In this document: positions 22,993-32,512 of the stretch, piece by piece
Layout of the letters: each line of letters begins with the position of its first letter
Numbering within the stretch: the first letter of the stretch is position 1
From: Fontibacillus phaseoli
GTDB taxonomy: Bacteria > Bacillota > Bacilli > Paenibacillales > Paenibacillaceae
Reading direction: 5' to 3'
NCBI RefSeq assembly: GCF_003337355.1
Contig: NZ_QPJW01000004.1
Location: forward strand, 269,167-333,166
Length of the DNA: 64,000 nt
The notes under the pieces: model-generated
Database searches by the model: none
The model's input: only the letters and a program-made list of their open reading frames with translations
Told to the model about the DNA's origin: nothing
Program-made: the position numbers and the translations under genes

Positions 22993-24111
22993 ATGTTCTT
23001 GAGACAAGATACGCGGCAGGTCAAGGTCGGGAATCTGACGATCGGCGGCAGCAATGAAGTGATCATTCAGAGTATGTGTACGACCAAAACGGCGGATGTA
23101 ACCGCTACAGTTGCCGAAATTCACCGGCTTGAAGAAGCCGGATGTCAGTTGGTTCGTGTGACGGTCAACAATGAAGAAGCTGCTGCGGCCATCAAGGAAA
23201 TTAAGAAGCAAATTCATATTCCGCTCGTCGCCGACATTCACTTCAATTACAAATTGGCTCTCATGGCCATTGAAAATGGTATCGACAAGGTCCGAATTAA
23301 TCCGGGCAATATCGGCCGTCGCGAAAAGGTGGAGGCTGTGGTTAAGGCTTGTAAAGAACGCGGAATTCCGATCCGGATCGGAGTTAACGCCGGTTCCCTG
23401 GAAAGCCATCTGCTTGAGAAATACGGATATCCCACACCTGAAGCGATGGTGGAAAGCGCCTTGTTCCATATCGGTATTTTGGAGGAACTGGATTTTCACG
23501 ATATTATCGTTTCGCTGAAGGCTTCGGACGTGCCGATGGCTATTGCCGCTTACAGTAAGGCTGCCGAAGTAATTCCTTATCCGCTTCATTTGGGAATTAC
23601 GGAAGCAGGGACCCTGTTCTCGGGTACGGTGAAAAGCGCTGCGGGGATCGGGGCGCTGCTCTCCATGGGAATCGGATCTACGGTACGTATTTCGCTGAGC
23701 GCCGACCCGGTGGAGGAAGTGAAAGTGGCTCGGGAACTGTTGAAGACGTTCGGGCTGATTACCAATGCGGCTACGCTCGTTTCCTGCCCGACCTGCGGAC
23801 GGTTGGATATCGATCTGTTCTCCATAGCCAATGAGGTAGAGGATTACATTTCGAATTTGAAGGTGCCGATTAAAGTGTCGGTCCTTGGCTGCGCCGTAAA
23901 CGGCCCGGGCGAGGCTCGTGAAGCCGATATCGGAATCGCCGGAGCCAGAGGGGAAGGCCTTTTGTTCAGATACGGGGAGATGATCCGCAAAGTGCCCGAA
24001 GCAGAACTGCTGTCCGAATTGAAAAAGGAAATCGACCATATTGTCGAGGTCTACGAAGCGACTGGGGAAATTCCCGGGCGCAAGGAGCATCGTCCTACTG
24101 CCGCAAGATAA
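22993..24111 (+). CDS. ispG: (E)-4-hydroxy-3-methylbut-2-enyl-diphosphate synthase (flavodoxin/ferredoxin)
   Basis: 372 residues. IspG (GcpE) reduces methylerythritol cyclodiphosphate in the MEP isoprenoid pathway using a [4Fe-4S] cluster. Seen: TIM-barrel start [40 protein letters not shown], and cluster cysteines in [11 protein letters not shown] and [15 protein letters not shown] 22993 has GGGGGAGA upstream; an in-frame TTG at 22969 gives an N-terminal extension without support. Its place between clpX and lonB is a local feature, as it is not part of protein quality control. Confidence 0.97.
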   Translation: MFLRQDTRQVKVGNLTIGGSNEVIIQSMCTTKTADVTATVAEIHRLEEAGCQLVRVTVNNEEAAAAIKEIKKQIHIPLVADIHFNYKLALMAIENGIDKVRINPGNIGRREKVEAVVKACKERGIPIRIGVNAGSLESHLLEKYGYPTPEAMVESALFHIGILEELDFHDIIVSLKASDVPMAIAAYSKAAEVIPYPLHLGITEAGTLFSGTVKSAAGIGALLSMGIGSTVRISLSADPVEEVKVARELLKTFGLITNAATLVSCPTCGRLDIDLFSIANEVEDYISNLKVPIKVSVLGCAVNGPGEAREADIGIAGARGEGLLFRYGEMIRKVPEAELLSELKKEIDHIVEVYEATGEIPGRKEHRPTAAR

Positions 24112-24146
24112 ATGTCAACAAGCGCAAGCGTGAAAATTGGATGAAC

Positions 24147-24175
24147 AAGCCTGAGGCGGAGCCTCGGGCTTTTTT
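24147..24175 (+). terminator. Terminator after ispG
   Basis: AAGCCTGAGGC pairs with GCCTCGGGCTT around a 3-nt loop, followed by TTTTT. Confidence 0.92.
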
Positions 24176-24257
24176 GTACTTTTGGGAGTTTCCCGTTTTA
24201 TGATGGAGCGAAAAGGCTATACTACCAAGTATCAGTCAAAGTGGGGAGGCCTGTGAC

Positions 24258-25976
24258 ATGGAACTGAATGTGATTCTGATGTCCGTCCAATTGTTTTTTG
24301 CCGTTGTAGTCGGTTTGTATTTCTGGAATCAGCTGCGCAGCCAGAAGGGAAACCGTACAGCGGTTGATCGCGAATCTCGCAAGGAGATGGAGAAGCTGCG
24401 CAAGCTGCGGGCGGTATCGCTCACCAAGCCGCTTGCGGAGCGGACGCGTCCTGCTTCATTGACCGATATCGTCGGTCAGAAAGACGGGCTCCGCGCGTTA
24501 AAAGCGGCGCTGTGCAGCGCCAATCCGCAGCACGTGATCGTTTACGGGCCCCCGGGGGTGGGCAAAACCGCAGCGGCGCGGGTTGTGATGGAAGAGGCCA
24601 AGAAGAATCCGGCCTCACCGTTTAAAGCCGACGCGAAGTTTATGGAGATCGATGCGACGATCGCCAGGTTCGATGAGCGCGGCATTGCGGATCCGTTAAT
24701 CGGATCGGTGCATGATCCGATCTACCAGGGGGCCGGCGCTATGGGCGTCGCAGGCATCCCGCAGCCAAAGCCGGGGGCGGTTACGAAAGCGCACGGCGGG
24801 ATCCTGTTCATCGATGAGATCGGTGAACTTCATTCGATCCAGATGAATAAGCTGCTGAAGGTGCTGGAGGACCGCAAGGTGTTCCTGGAAAGCGCCTATT
24901 ACAATTCGGAAGATACCGGAACACCGGCTTATATTCACGATATTTTTCAAAACGGGCTGCCGGCGGATTTCAGGCTTGTAGGCGCTACAACCCGATCGCC
25001 GCAAGAAATTCCGCCAGCGCTTCGTTCGCGTTGCATGGAGATTTACTTCCGGCCGCTGCTTCCCGAGGAAATCGCACAGATCGCCGAGGATGCGGTGAAA
25101 CGGATCGGCTTCCAGCCTTGTCCGGAAGCCGTGGACGTCATAAAAAAATATGCGACAAACGGTCGCGAGGCTGTCAATATGGTTCAGCTTGCAGCCGGTC
25201 TTGCCTTGACGGAGAAACGCGATCATCTGTTGGCTGCGGATCTGGAATGGGTGGCGACCAGCAGCCAGTTGACGCCGCGCCCGGACCGCAAAATTCCGTC
25301 GCATCCGGAAATTGGCGTGGTGAACGGGCTTGCGGTTTATGGCGCCAATATGGGGACACTGCTCGAAATTGAAGCCACGGCAGTGCCCGTTGAAAAAGGA
25401 AAAGGAACCTACAACATCACAGGTGTGGTGGATGAAGAAGAGATCGGCGGCGGCAGCAGGACGCTGCGGCGTAAAAGCATGGCGAAAGGTTCGGTCGAGA
25501 ACGTCTTAACCGTCTTGAAGCGAATCGGTTTGGATCCATCCGGATACGATCTCCACATCAATTTCCCTGGCGGAACTCCGATTGACGGCCCCTCTGCCGG
25601 GCTGGCGATAGCTACGGCAATCGCTTCGGCAATCAAACGGGTTCCGGTAGATCACCGCATCGCTATGACCGGCGAAATCGGAATCTACGGCAAAGTGAAG
25701 CCGGTCGGCGGTGTCGTCGCCAAAGTGGAGGCCGCTTTCCAAGCGGGAGCTACGACTGTATTGATCCCAAAGGACAATTGGCAGAGCTTGTTTGAAGGCT
25801 TGGACGGTCTTCGCGTGATTCCGGTAGAGTCGGTAGGTGAAGTATTCCGGCATGTGTTCGGGGCCGAAGCCGAGAAGGATTTTGGGCTCACTGCAGGCGG
25901 GGAGCTCTTCCCGCCCGTTCCTGCTCCGGCACCGTTCCTTCATGCGGAATCGCCTCCACCCGGCGGGGTCATGTAA
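24258..25976 (+). CDS. lonB: ATP-dependent protease LonB
   Basis: 572 residues. An N-terminal membrane segment (LMSVQLFFAVVVGLYFW) anchors it; AAA+ Walker A is [13 protein letters not shown], Walker B is GGILFIDEIGELH; the C-terminal Lon protease domain has the catalytic Ser in PIDGPSAGLAIATA and the Lys in GEIGIYGKVKPVGGVVAKV. In Bacillus LonB acts in the forespore under sigma-F. The order lonB-lonA is the reverse neighbour pair of clpX as in Bacillus. ATG 24258 follows GGGGAGG. The 3' end overlaps a terminator hairpin. Confidence 0.95.
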   Translation: MELNVILMSVQLFFAVVVGLYFWNQLRSQKGNRTAVDRESRKEMEKLRKLRAVSLTKPLAERTRPASLTDIVGQKDGLRALKAALCSANPQHVIVYGPPGVGKTAAARVVMEEAKKNPASPFKADAKFMEIDATIARFDERGIADPLIGSVHDPIYQGAGAMGVAGIPQPKPGAVTKAHGGILFIDEIGELHSIQMNKLLKVLEDRKVFLESAYYNSEDTGTPAYIHDIFQNGLPADFRLVGATTRSPQEIPPALRSRCMEIYFRPLLPEEIAQIAEDAVKRIGFQPCPEAVDVIKKYATNGREAVNMVQLAAGLALTEKRDHLLAADLEWVATSSQLTPRPDRKIPSHPEIGVVNGLAVYGANMGTLLEIEATAVPVEKGKGTYNITGVVDEEEIGGGSRTLRRKSMAKGSVENVLTVLKRIGLDPSGYDLHINFPGGTPIDGPSAGLAIATAIASAIKRVPVDHRIAMTGEIGIYGKVKPVGGVVAKVEAAFQAGATTVLIPKDNWQSLFEGLDGLRVIPVESVGEVFRHVFGAEAEKDFGLTAGGELFPPVPAPAPFLHAESPPPGGVM

Positions 25977-25988
25977 GGGCGATTTTTT
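25948..25988 (+). terminator. Terminator overlapping the end of lonB
   Basis: AATCGCC (25948-25954), inside the last lonB codons, pairs with GGCGATT (25978-25984) followed by TTTTT. A second hairpin GCGGCTG/CAGCCGC follows at 25994-26016. Confidence 0.7.
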
Positions 25989-26093
25989 CATGGGCGGCTG
26001 CCAATCAAGCAGCCGCTCTTCATTGGTGTTTTCATGTAACATTTGCTAAAATAGGAATGATATCTTACGAGAACGTTTGGAGGTGCAAAAGCG

Positions 26094-28430
26094 ATGGGAC
26101 CCCATAAACCCAAAGGCCGTCGTTTTCCTTTGCTGCCTTTGCGCGGCCTTCTCGTCTACCCTAGTATGGTGCTGCATTTGGACGTAGGCCGAGAGAAGTC
26201 TGTAAAGGCGCTGGAAAAAGCGATGGTCGACGACAATTTGATTCTCCTCTGTTCTCAATCGGAAGTGAACATTGAAGAGCCGACCCAGGAAGACATTTTT
26301 CGCATAGGTACGGTAGCGAAGGTCCGGCAGATGCTGAAGCTTCCCAACGGCACTATCCGCGTGCTGGTGGAAGGCATGGAACGTGCCGAGATCGTGGAAT
26401 ATTTGGATAATGAGGAATATTACGAGGTGATCGCGAAGGAGCGGCCGGAAGAAGATTCCGCCGACCCGGAAGTCGATGCGCTCATGCGCACGGTGCTTAC
26501 CCAATTTGAACATTATATCAATTTATCCAAGAAGGTAACTCCCGAGACGCTAGCAGCGGTATCGGATATTGAGGAAGCGGGCAGGCTCGCGGATGTAATT
26601 ACGAGTCACTTGTCGCTCAAAATCAAGGATAAGCAGGAGATCCTGGAGACGATTGATGTCAGACAACGGCTTGAGAAGCTGCTCGATATTTTGAACAATG
26701 AGCGCGAAGTGCTCGAACTGGAGCGGAAAATTAGCCAGCGCGTCAAAAAGCAGATGGAAAAGACGCAGAAAGAATACTATCTGCGCGAGCAGATGAAGGC
26801 GATCCAGAAAGAGCTTGGCGAGAAAGAAGGCCGCGCCGGCGAGGTGGAGGAACTTCGGGCCCAGCTTGAGGAGAAGAACTTGCCTGATAAAGTCCGCGAA
26901 AAGACGCAAAAAGAAATCGACCGTCTGGAGAAAATGCCTTCGAGCTCTGCGGAGGGCGGAGTCATCCGCAATTATGTGGATTGGCTGCTCAGCTTACCGT
27001 GGGACAACAAGACCGAGGATGACCTGGATTTGAGCAAGGCGGAGCAGGTGTTAAATGAGGATCATTACGGTCTGGATAAGCCGAAGGAACGCGTTCTGGA
27101 ATATCTCGCCGTTCAGAAGCTGGTCAAAAAGCTGAAGGGGCCGATTCTTTGTCTGGTGGGACCACCCGGGGTCGGTAAAACCTCGCTCGCCCGTTCTATC
27201 GCCCGTTCGCTTGGGCGGGAATTTGTCCGGATCTCCCTTGGCGGTGTCCGAGATGAAGCCGAAATCCGCGGACACCGGCGTACCTATGTAGGTGCAATGC
27301 CGGGCCGCATCATTCAAGGCATGAAGACGGCAGGAACGCTGAATCCGGTATTCCTGCTGGATGAGATTGATAAAATGGCTTCCGATTTCCGCGGAGATCC
27401 TTCCTCGGCACTGCTGGAAGTGCTGGATCCGGAACAGAATAACACGTTCAGCGACCATTTTATAGAAGTGCCGTTCGACTTGTCGAACGTCATGTTCGTC
27501 ACAACAGCCAATGCGGTGCATAACATTCCGCGTCCGCTGCTTGACCGGATGGAAATGCTCTACATCCCGGGCTATACGGAATTAGAGAAGCTGCAAATCG
27601 CTACCCGTTATTTGCTGCCGAAACAAAAGCGGGAGCATGGCCTGGAGCCGGAGCAACTGGAACTCGGCGAGGAGGCTTTGCTGCGGACCATCCGGGAGTA
27701 TACCCGGGAGTCCGGCGTGCGGAATTTGGAACAGCAAGTCGCCGCGCTTTGCCGGAAAGCCGCCAAGAAGGTCGTTTCCGAAGGTTTGGAACACATCGAA
27801 ATTCTGCCCGGGGACATCAAGGATTACCTGGGGGTTCCGAAATACCGCTACGGCGTGGCGGAACTGGAGGACCAGATCGGTACGGTGACCGGACTTGCCT
27901 GGACCGAGGTAGGCGGAGAAACGCTTGTCATCGAGGTAACCGTCGTGCCGGGCAGCGGGAAGTTGACTTTAACCGGGAAGCTTGGAGATGTCATGAAAGA
28001 ATCGGCGCAGGCCGCGTTCAGTTATACGCGTTCCAAGGCGTCGGAGCTTGGAATAGCAACCGACTTTTATGAAAAGAACGACATTCACATTCACATTCCG
28101 GAAGGCGCTATCCCTAAAGACGGTCCTTCTGCCGGCATCACGATCGCAACCGCGCTGATCTCCGCATTGACTGGCCGCCATGTGTCCAAAGATGTAGCGA
28201 TGACGGGTGAAATTACGCTGCGCGGGCGCGTGCTGCCGATCGGGGGATTGAAGGAAAAATCATTGGCCGCCCATCGGGCAGGCTACAAAAAAATATTGCT
28301 GCCGAAAGACAATGAGCGCGATTTGCGCGACATTCCGGACAGTGTGAAGGAAGACGTGGTTTTCGTGCCGGTGTCCCATATGGACCAGGTGCTGGAACAT
28401 GCGCTTGTGGAACAGTCCGGGCTGCATTAG
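26094..28430 (+). CDS. lonA: ATP-dependent protease LonA
   Basis: 778 residues, full length. The N-terminal substrate-binding domain ([19 protein letters not shown]) is followed by a coiled-coil region (about 195-265), AAA+ Walker [21 protein letters not shown], Walker [13 protein letters not shown], and the protease domain with catalytic Ser in [13 protein letters not shown] and Lys in [14 protein letters not shown]. It degrades misfolded and regulatory proteins in the cytosol. GGAGGTGCAAAAGCG precedes ATG 26094. It overlaps no neighbour, and engB follows 14 nt later. Confidence 0.98.
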   Translation: MGPHKPKGRRFPLLPLRGLLVYPSMVLHLDVGREKSVKALEKAMVDDNLILLCSQSEVNIEEPTQEDIFRIGTVAKVRQMLKLPNGTIRVLVEGMERAEIVEYLDNEEYYEVIAKERPEEDSADPEVDALMRTVLTQFEHYINLSKKVTPETLAAVSDIEEAGRLADVITSHLSLKIKDKQEILETIDVRQRLEKLLDILNNEREVLELERKISQRVKKQMEKTQKEYYLREQMKAIQKELGEKEGRAGEVEELRAQLEEKNLPDKVREKTQKEIDRLEKMPSSSAEGGVIRNYVDWLLSLPWDNKTEDDLDLSKAEQVLNEDHYGLDKPKERVLEYLAVQKLVKKLKGPILCLVGPPGVGKTSLARSIARSLGREFVRISLGGVRDEAEIRGHRRTYVGAMPGRIIQGMKTAGTLNPVFLLDEIDKMASDFRGDPSSALLEVLDPEQNNTFSDHFIEVPFDLSNVMFVTTANAVHNIPRPLLDRMEMLYIPGYTELEKLQIATRYLLPKQKREHGLEPEQLELGEEALLRTIREYTRESGVRNLEQQVAALCRKAAKKVVSEGLEHIEILPGDIKDYLGVPKYRYGVAELEDQIGTVTGLAWTEVGGETLVIEVTVVPGSGKLTLTGKLGDVMKESAQAAFSYTRSKASELGIATDFYEKNDIHIHIPEGAIPKDGPSAGITIATALISALTGRHVSKDVAMTGEITLRGRVLPIGGLKEKSLAAHRAGYKKILLPKDNERDLRDIPDSVKEDVVFVPVSHMDQVLEHALVEQSGLH

Positions 28431-28444
28431 AGAGGATTGGAATC

Positions 28445-29101
28445 ATGAAAATAACCAACGCAGAGTTTGTGATCAGTGCCGTTGGCCCCGATCAATATCC
28501 TGAGGACGCCTTGCCGGAGATTGCCCTGGCAGGGCGTTCCAACGTGGGGAAGTCTTCGATGATCAACCGCATGATTAACCGCAAAAATTTGGCCCGGACG
28601 AGCTCCACCCCCGGGAAAACCCAGCATTTGAACTATTACCGCATTAACGATGAGGTCTACTTTGTCGATTTTCCGGGGTACGGCTATGCCAAGGTTTCGA
28701 AATCCCAACGCGAGGTATGGGGCAAAATGATCGAGAAGTATTTGCTGGAGCGGGAAACGCTTCAATTAGTGCTGCTTGTGATCGATTTACGGCATCCGCC
28801 GTCCAAAGACGACGAATTGATGTACGATTGGCTGAAGCATTATGACCTGCCGGTCTGCGTCGTAGCTACAAAAGCCGATAAAATCCCGAAATCACGCTGG
28901 CAGAAACATCTGAAAATCATTAAGGAAGCGCTTGTCATGCGCGCCGGCGACCAGATCATCATGTTCTCTTCCGAGGAGGGCATGGGCAGAGACGAGCTGT
29001 GGGCCCATATTTCGCGATTTGCCTTTCCGGAAAGCCCGGAAGAGGCAGGGGAAGATAACAGAAAAAATTTGCCCGAATCGTTGGATAAAGAAGGGATTTG
29101 A
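28445..29101 (+). CDS. engB: Ribosome biogenesis GTPase EngB/YsxC
   Basis: 218 residues. TRAFAC GTPase: G1 [16 protein letters not shown]2 region [15 protein letters not shown]3 [12 protein letters not shown]4 [10 protein letters not shown]5 MFSSEEG. EngB (YsxC, YihA) acts in assembly of the 50S subunit. ATG 28445 has GAGAGGATTGGA upstream. The lonA-ysxC pair is the Bacillus arrangement. The acidic C-terminal tail (about 15 residues) is longer than in Bacillus. Confidence 0.97.
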   Translation: MKITNAEFVISAVGPDQYPEDALPEIALAGRSNVGKSSMINRMINRKNLARTSSTPGKTQHLNYYRINDEVYFVDFPGYGYAKVSKSQREVWGKMIEKYLLERETLQLVLLVIDLRHPPSKDDELMYDWLKHYDLPVCVVATKADKIPKSRWQKHLKIIKEALVMRAGDQIIMFSSEEGMGRDELWAHISRFAFPESPEEAGEDNRKNLPESLDKEGI

Positions 29102-29147
29102 AGAATGATCGGCAGGAAAGTGAGCATGCAGGGGGAATTTTGCATCT

Positions 29148-29171
29148 AAAAACGGCTTAAACCGTTTTTTT
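29148..29171 (+). terminator. Terminator after engB
   Basis: AAAACGG / CCGTTTT stem with the loop CTTAAA and a seven-T run. Confidence 0.88.
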
Positions 29172-29273
29172 CTGAAAAATGGCAGGATTTCACGTTTTAG
29201 CCGCTGAGCAAGAAATTGAATGAGTAGTGTATAATTATTTTAAAGGATTGTTAAAAGAATTGAGGAGATTTTT

Positions 29274-29861
29274 ATGGCTCAGCGGTTAGCCACAGAGTAT
29301 GTTAATGCCAGTTTAAGTTTGTCGGAAGTTCAGATGTCGCAGTTTGTTCACAAAGTCTATGATCCTCATGTCCGCCAGCGGGTGAAAGTGCTGGACAACG
29401 GCGGCCAAGTGGTGGTACTGGAGGATGACGGCGGGGAAGAAGTCCATCTGCCTTTTGACCGCAAAGACGGTTATTATGTCTGTGAATTGTCTTTCCGCTT
29501 GGAAACACCACATTTAACGAATGTCATGAGACTTTTGTTCGCTGCTTTCAAGGGCTCCGGAATGGTTACAAGAATTTATAACGGATTCATGATGATGTAT
29601 TATTATCAAAATGGCCGGGTACGCAAAATCGTGGAATACTCCCGTGACTCGTACAAATTGGTGTTCGAATTCAAGGACACTCTGGGAGAACTCCAAAGAA
29701 TCTACCGGAATAATGATGTGGAACGGGAGATTGAGTCGATTCACGGAAGCATCAATACCCTGCTCGACAAACGCATTATCGCCATGGACCCAGAAGCCGT
29801 GAACCTCATTGACGATGAACTCCGCGGCTGCACGCGCCGATTATTCGTACTGGAAGCATAG
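29274..29861 (+). CDS. Conserved-type hypothetical protein
   Basis: 195 residues; I do not recognise a named family. It is soluble, with no signal peptide. The N-terminus is helical (ATEYVNASLSLSEVQMSQF), the middle has strands (RVKVLDNGGQVVVLEDDGG), and there is an aromatic, methionine-rich stretch YNGFMMMYYYQNGRVRKIVE followed by a charged helical C-terminus ending CTRRLFVLEA. Most strands and charge patterns suggest a small alpha/beta protein. ATG 29274 has GAGGAG 6 nt upstream. Monocistronic, with its own terminator, and placed between engB and the polyamine gene speD. Function unknown. Confidence 0.8.
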   Translation: MAQRLATEYVNASLSLSEVQMSQFVHKVYDPHVRQRVKVLDNGGQVVVLEDDGGEEVHLPFDRKDGYYVCELSFRLETPHLTNVMRLLFAAFKGSGMVTRIYNGFMMMYYYQNGRVRKIVEYSRDSYKLVFEFKDTLGELQRIYRNNDVEREIESIHGSINTLLDKRIIAMDPEAVNLIDDELRGCTRRLFVLEA

Positions 29862-29882
29862 TAATTTCTAAATAGCAGCTTC

Positions 29883-29924
29883 AACCCGCCGACAAGGATG
29901 ACCATTCCTTTTCGGCGGGTTTTT
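29883..29924 (+). terminator. Terminator after the hypothetical gene
   Basis: AACCCGCCGA (29883-29892) pairs with TCGGCGGGTT (29912-29921), followed by TTTT. Confidence 0.92.
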
Positions 29925-29977
29925 CCACTTTTAGGATTCACCTTTCCTGAAATGATCAAGTGAGCAAGCAGGAGTAG

Positions 29978-30073
29978 TCCAAAAAAGGGGGGACTCAGGA
30001 CCAAGTTTTCTATGCGGAAATCCAGGAGGACGGATCGTTTTTTCTGGACAAATATCAGGATTTCATTCATTGA
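29978..30073 (+). pseudogene. Possible gene remnant, C-terminal fragment
   Basis: An open frame after TAG 29975 and before TGA 30071 encodes DQVFYAEIQEDGSFFLDKYQ then DFIH, preceded by KKGGT. This reads like the natural end of a protein but has no start codon or Shine-Dalgarno. It could be a decayed gene end left by a deletion. Weakly supported. Confidence 0.3.
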
Positions 30074-30145
30074 AATTCCCGAAAAATGCGCACAACGAAC
30101 CTATGAAAAGAATATTATTTATCTGGAAGCAAAAAAGTATTGCAT

Positions 30146-30174
30146 TTGTCTCCGAGAGATGTTATTTTTAATCT
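30146..30174 (+). promoter_or_regulatory. Putative promoter of speD
   Basis: TTGTCT (30146-30151), 17-bp spacer, TAATCT (30169-30174). The predicted transcript would start near 30181, just before the structured leader. Confidence 0.5.
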
Positions 30175-30190
30175 CGTTGAAAAGAATATA

Positions 30191-30264
30191 GGAACCAGGA
30201 TTCACTCAGGACATGGAGATGTTGCGAGAGATTTTTCCCTCGGGAAGTGAATGACGTAGGTCCT
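30191..30264 (+). promoter_or_regulatory. Structured 5' leader upstream of speD, three-way-junction-like
   Basis: Possible stems: P1 GGAACC (30191-30196) with GGTCC (30259-30263, one bulge); P2 ATTCACT (30200-30206) with AGTGAAT (30246-30252); P3 ACAT-GGAG-ATGT (30211-30222); P4 CGAG (30225-30228) with CTCG (30239-30242). All nest without conflict. I do not recognise a known riboswitch class. No terminator follows, so control would be at translation, if any. Confidence 0.45.
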
Positions 30265-30316
30265 AGCGGATGAAATTTTTTCAAACATTTTATTCCTAGG
30301 AAGGGGGAACCGGAAG

Positions 30317-30715
30317 ATGGAATATTCAACTTTCGGAAGACACGTTGCTGTTGATACTTGGGGAGTCGACTTTGAGGTACTGAACAACGCGGAGTTGCTG
30401 CAAGTTCATTTGGTGGAAGCCGCCGAAGCTTGCGGAGCCACGGTGATGTCCGTGCAAGCCAAACAGTTTGAACCACAAGGTGCTACGGTGCTTGTTTTGC
30501 TGTCGGAGAGCCATCTCTCGATTCATACGTATCCTGAGAGAGGTTTTGCTGCGATTGATTGTTACACATGCGGAGAGACTGTAGATCCGCAAATGGCGAT
30601 TGATTACCTGGTGACTGTTTTGCAACCGGAAAAATGCTATGCAAAGAAATTGATTCGCGGTTTGGGCGAACTTGAAGTGGTAACGCCTGAAATTAATCAA
30701 GTAGAGCTTGTTTAA
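30317..30715 (+). CDS. speD: S-adenosylmethionine decarboxylase proenzyme (SpeH type)
   Basis: 132 residues. It self-cleaves to make a pyruvoyl cofactor and decarboxylates SAM for spermidine synthesis. The cleavage site is Glu64-Ser65 in LLSESHLSIHTYPE; catalytic Cys lies in DCYTCGE, His in the SIHTYPE motif. This is the short prokaryotic class, typically 120-130 residues, named speD or speH. AAGGGGGAACCGGAAG precedes the ATG. Not in an operon with speE; it stands alone between terminators, behind a structured leader. Confidence 0.96.
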   Translation: MEYSTFGRHVAVDTWGVDFEVLNNAELLQVHLVEAAEACGATVMSVQAKQFEPQGATVLVLLSESHLSIHTYPERGFAAIDCYTCGETVDPQMAIDYLVTVLQPEKCYAKKLIRGLGELEVVTPEINQVELV

Positions 30716-30754
30716 AAGCGATCTTTATAACATAAGAAAGATGGGTAAACTAAG

Positions 30755-30787
30755 ATAACCATGGAACTTTCCATGGTTATTTATTTT
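30755..30787 (+). terminator. Terminator after speD
   Basis: ATAACCATGGAA (30755-30766) pairs with TTCCATGGTTAT (30769-30780), followed by TTATTTTT. Confidence 0.9.
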
Positions 30788-30841
30788 TAGCTATGTGGCT
30801 TCATATTTCATAAATAATTCATAAAAAAATCATAGAAATTG

Positions 30842-30871
30842 CAGGGTAACGGACTACCCCTGTGATATAAT
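30842..30871 (+). promoter_or_regulatory. hemA promoter with overlapping inverted repeat
   Basis: Extended -10 TGATATAAT (30863-30871). Where a -35 should be there is an inverted repeat CAGGGTA (30842-30848) and TACCCCTG (30855-30862). This geometry suggests an operator, for repressor or activator; the regulator is unknown. Confidence 0.45.
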
Positions 30872-30929
30872 TAACATAGTTTGTTTGCATATATTGCTGT
30901 GACATCTTTTAGAGGCAGGTGAACTTGCA

Positions 30930-32324
30930 ATGCACATTGTCGTAGTCGGGCTGAACTATCGGACGGCGCCTGTTGAAGTCAGGGAACGTTTTTCGTTTGC
31001 GGATAAAGATATGCCGCAAGCGCTGCAGGAGCTTCTACGCACCAAAAGTGTATTGGAAGGCGTCATTATTGCTACCTGTAACCGGAGTGAAATTTATGTG
31101 GTCGTAGACCGGCTGCATATGTGCGGGTATTTTATTCGTAGTTTTATGGAGAAATGGTTTGGGATTCCACGTGAGGAGTTTACCAAACATTTATATATGT
31201 ATGAGGACGAGCAAGCGATACGTCATCTTTTCCGGGTATCTTGCGGATTGGACTCCATGGTGCTCGGCGAGACGCAAATTTTGGGTCAGGTCCGCAACGC
31301 ATTCCTCCTGTCTCAAAGCGAAAAAGCGACGGGCAAGTGGTTTAATATGCTGTTTAAACAGGCCGTGACTTTGAGCAAGCGGGCTCACTCGGAAACCGCA
31401 ATCGGTGAAAGTGCCGTTTCCATCAGTTATGCGGCTGTTGAGCTGGGCAAGCGGATCTTTGGCAGCTTCAGCGGGAAAAAGGTTCTGATTCTGGGAGCCG
31501 GCAAGATGAGTGAATTGACCGCTAAACATTTGAGCGGCGCGGGAGCCGATGAAGTGTTTGTCGCTAATCGTACCTTCGCACGGGCCCAGGAACTGGCTTC
31601 CAAATTCAGCGGTACTTCCTGCTCCATGCAGGAGGCGATGCAGCGGCTGGAGGAAGTGGACATTCTGATCAGCTCCACCGGCGCTGAAGGCTATGTCGTT
31701 ACTTCATCGCAAGTGTCGCAAAGTATGAAGCAGCGTCAGGACCGTCCGTTATTCATGATTGACATCGCGGTTCCGCGGGATATCGATCCGGCGATCAGCG
31801 AATTGCAGAACGTATTTCTGTATGATATCGATGATCTTGAAGGTATTGTGGAGAGCAATCTGGAGATGCGGCGGGGGGAAGCCTTGAAAATCGAGGACAT
31901 GATTGAGGAAGAAATCGCGGCTTTCGGTAACTGGCTTCAGACGTTGGGCGTTAAACCCGTCATCCGCGCCTTGCAGGAGAAATCTTCTTCGATTCACGAA
32001 AGCACGCTTGAAAGTATGTTCAACAAGCTTCCCGAGCTTGACGAGCGCCAGCGGAAAGTCATACGCCGATTGACCAAAAGCATCGTGAACCAGATGATGC
32101 ATGATCCGATTAACCGCATTAAGGAAATGGCGGGCGAGGAAAACGGAGCGGAAGCACTGAACTGGTTTACGGAGATTTTCGCCTTGGAAGATCAATTGGA
32201 GATGTTAGCCGATTCCGCCGGTAAGGAAAGCGTCGCTTCCCTAGAGATACCTGAATCTTCGGCGGATGAGAAGCAACCGCTGGAGGAAAAGCCGTCGCTG
32301 TCCCTGGTACAGGCATCGGTTTAG
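30930..32324 (+). CDS. hemA: Glutamyl-tRNA reductase
   Basis: 464 residues. First enzyme of the C5 pathway: reduces Glu-tRNA to glutamate-1-semialdehyde with NADPH. The catalytic Cys50 is in IIATCNRSEIYVV; the LGETQILGQVR motif and the NADPH-binding VLILGAGKMSELTAKHLSG are intact, as is the dimerisation helix at the end. A charged tail of about 40 residues follows the core. GAGGCAGGTGAACTTGCA precedes the ATG. It heads the operon hemA-sirC-hemC-cobA/hemD-hemB-hemL, and is the normal control point. The usual hemX gene does not follow. Confidence 0.98.
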   Translation: MHIVVVGLNYRTAPVEVRERFSFADKDMPQALQELLRTKSVLEGVIIATCNRSEIYVVVDRLHMCGYFIRSFMEKWFGIPREEFTKHLYMYEDEQAIRHLFRVSCGLDSMVLGETQILGQVRNAFLLSQSEKATGKWFNMLFKQAVTLSKRAHSETAIGESAVSISYAAVELGKRIFGSFSGKKVLILGAGKMSELTAKHLSGAGADEVFVANRTFARAQELASKFSGTSCSMQEAMQRLEEVDILISSTGAEGYVVTSSQVSQSMKQRQDRPLFMIDIAVPRDIDPAISELQNVFLYDIDDLEGIVESNLEMRRGEALKIEDMIEEEIAAFGNWLQTLGVKPVIRALQEKSSSIHESTLESMFNKLPELDERQRKVIRRLTKSIVNQMMHDPINRIKEMAGEENGAEALNWFTEIFALEDQLEMLADSAGKESVASLEIPESSADEKQPLEEKPSLSLVQASV

Positions 32325-32512
32325 TTATATGCCCTGGGCTTACTGTTTCATCCTGCACTGCAGAATTTCTGCAGCCGGAGAGACTGTCGGCACGGGGCTT
32401 ATTTCTATCGCTGGAAAAATGCTGGGGTGTACAGTATGCTATACACAATGGCTAACGCGATAATTAGTTGATAAGAGGCATGGACCTGTTCTGTGGCCGG
32501 GGAGGGTTGCTT

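Noticed and set aside
22975..24090. Long antisense open frame of 371 codons over ispG
   Set aside because: ispG has intact catalytic motifs on the plus strand; the antisense frame is composition-driven with no ribosome site.
24147..24257. Clear promoter for lonB
   Set aside because: TATACT near 24217 lacks a good -35 at 17 bp (only GTTTTA), so I do not list it as a feature.
30013..30192. 59-codon frame MRKSRRTDRFFW... before speD
   Set aside because: No Shine-Dalgarno, and it overlaps the speD promoter; no recognisable protein features.
32266..32463. Possible HemX fragment after hemA
   Set aside because: It overlaps hemA in another frame and lacks HemX-like membrane helices; no evidence beyond its position.
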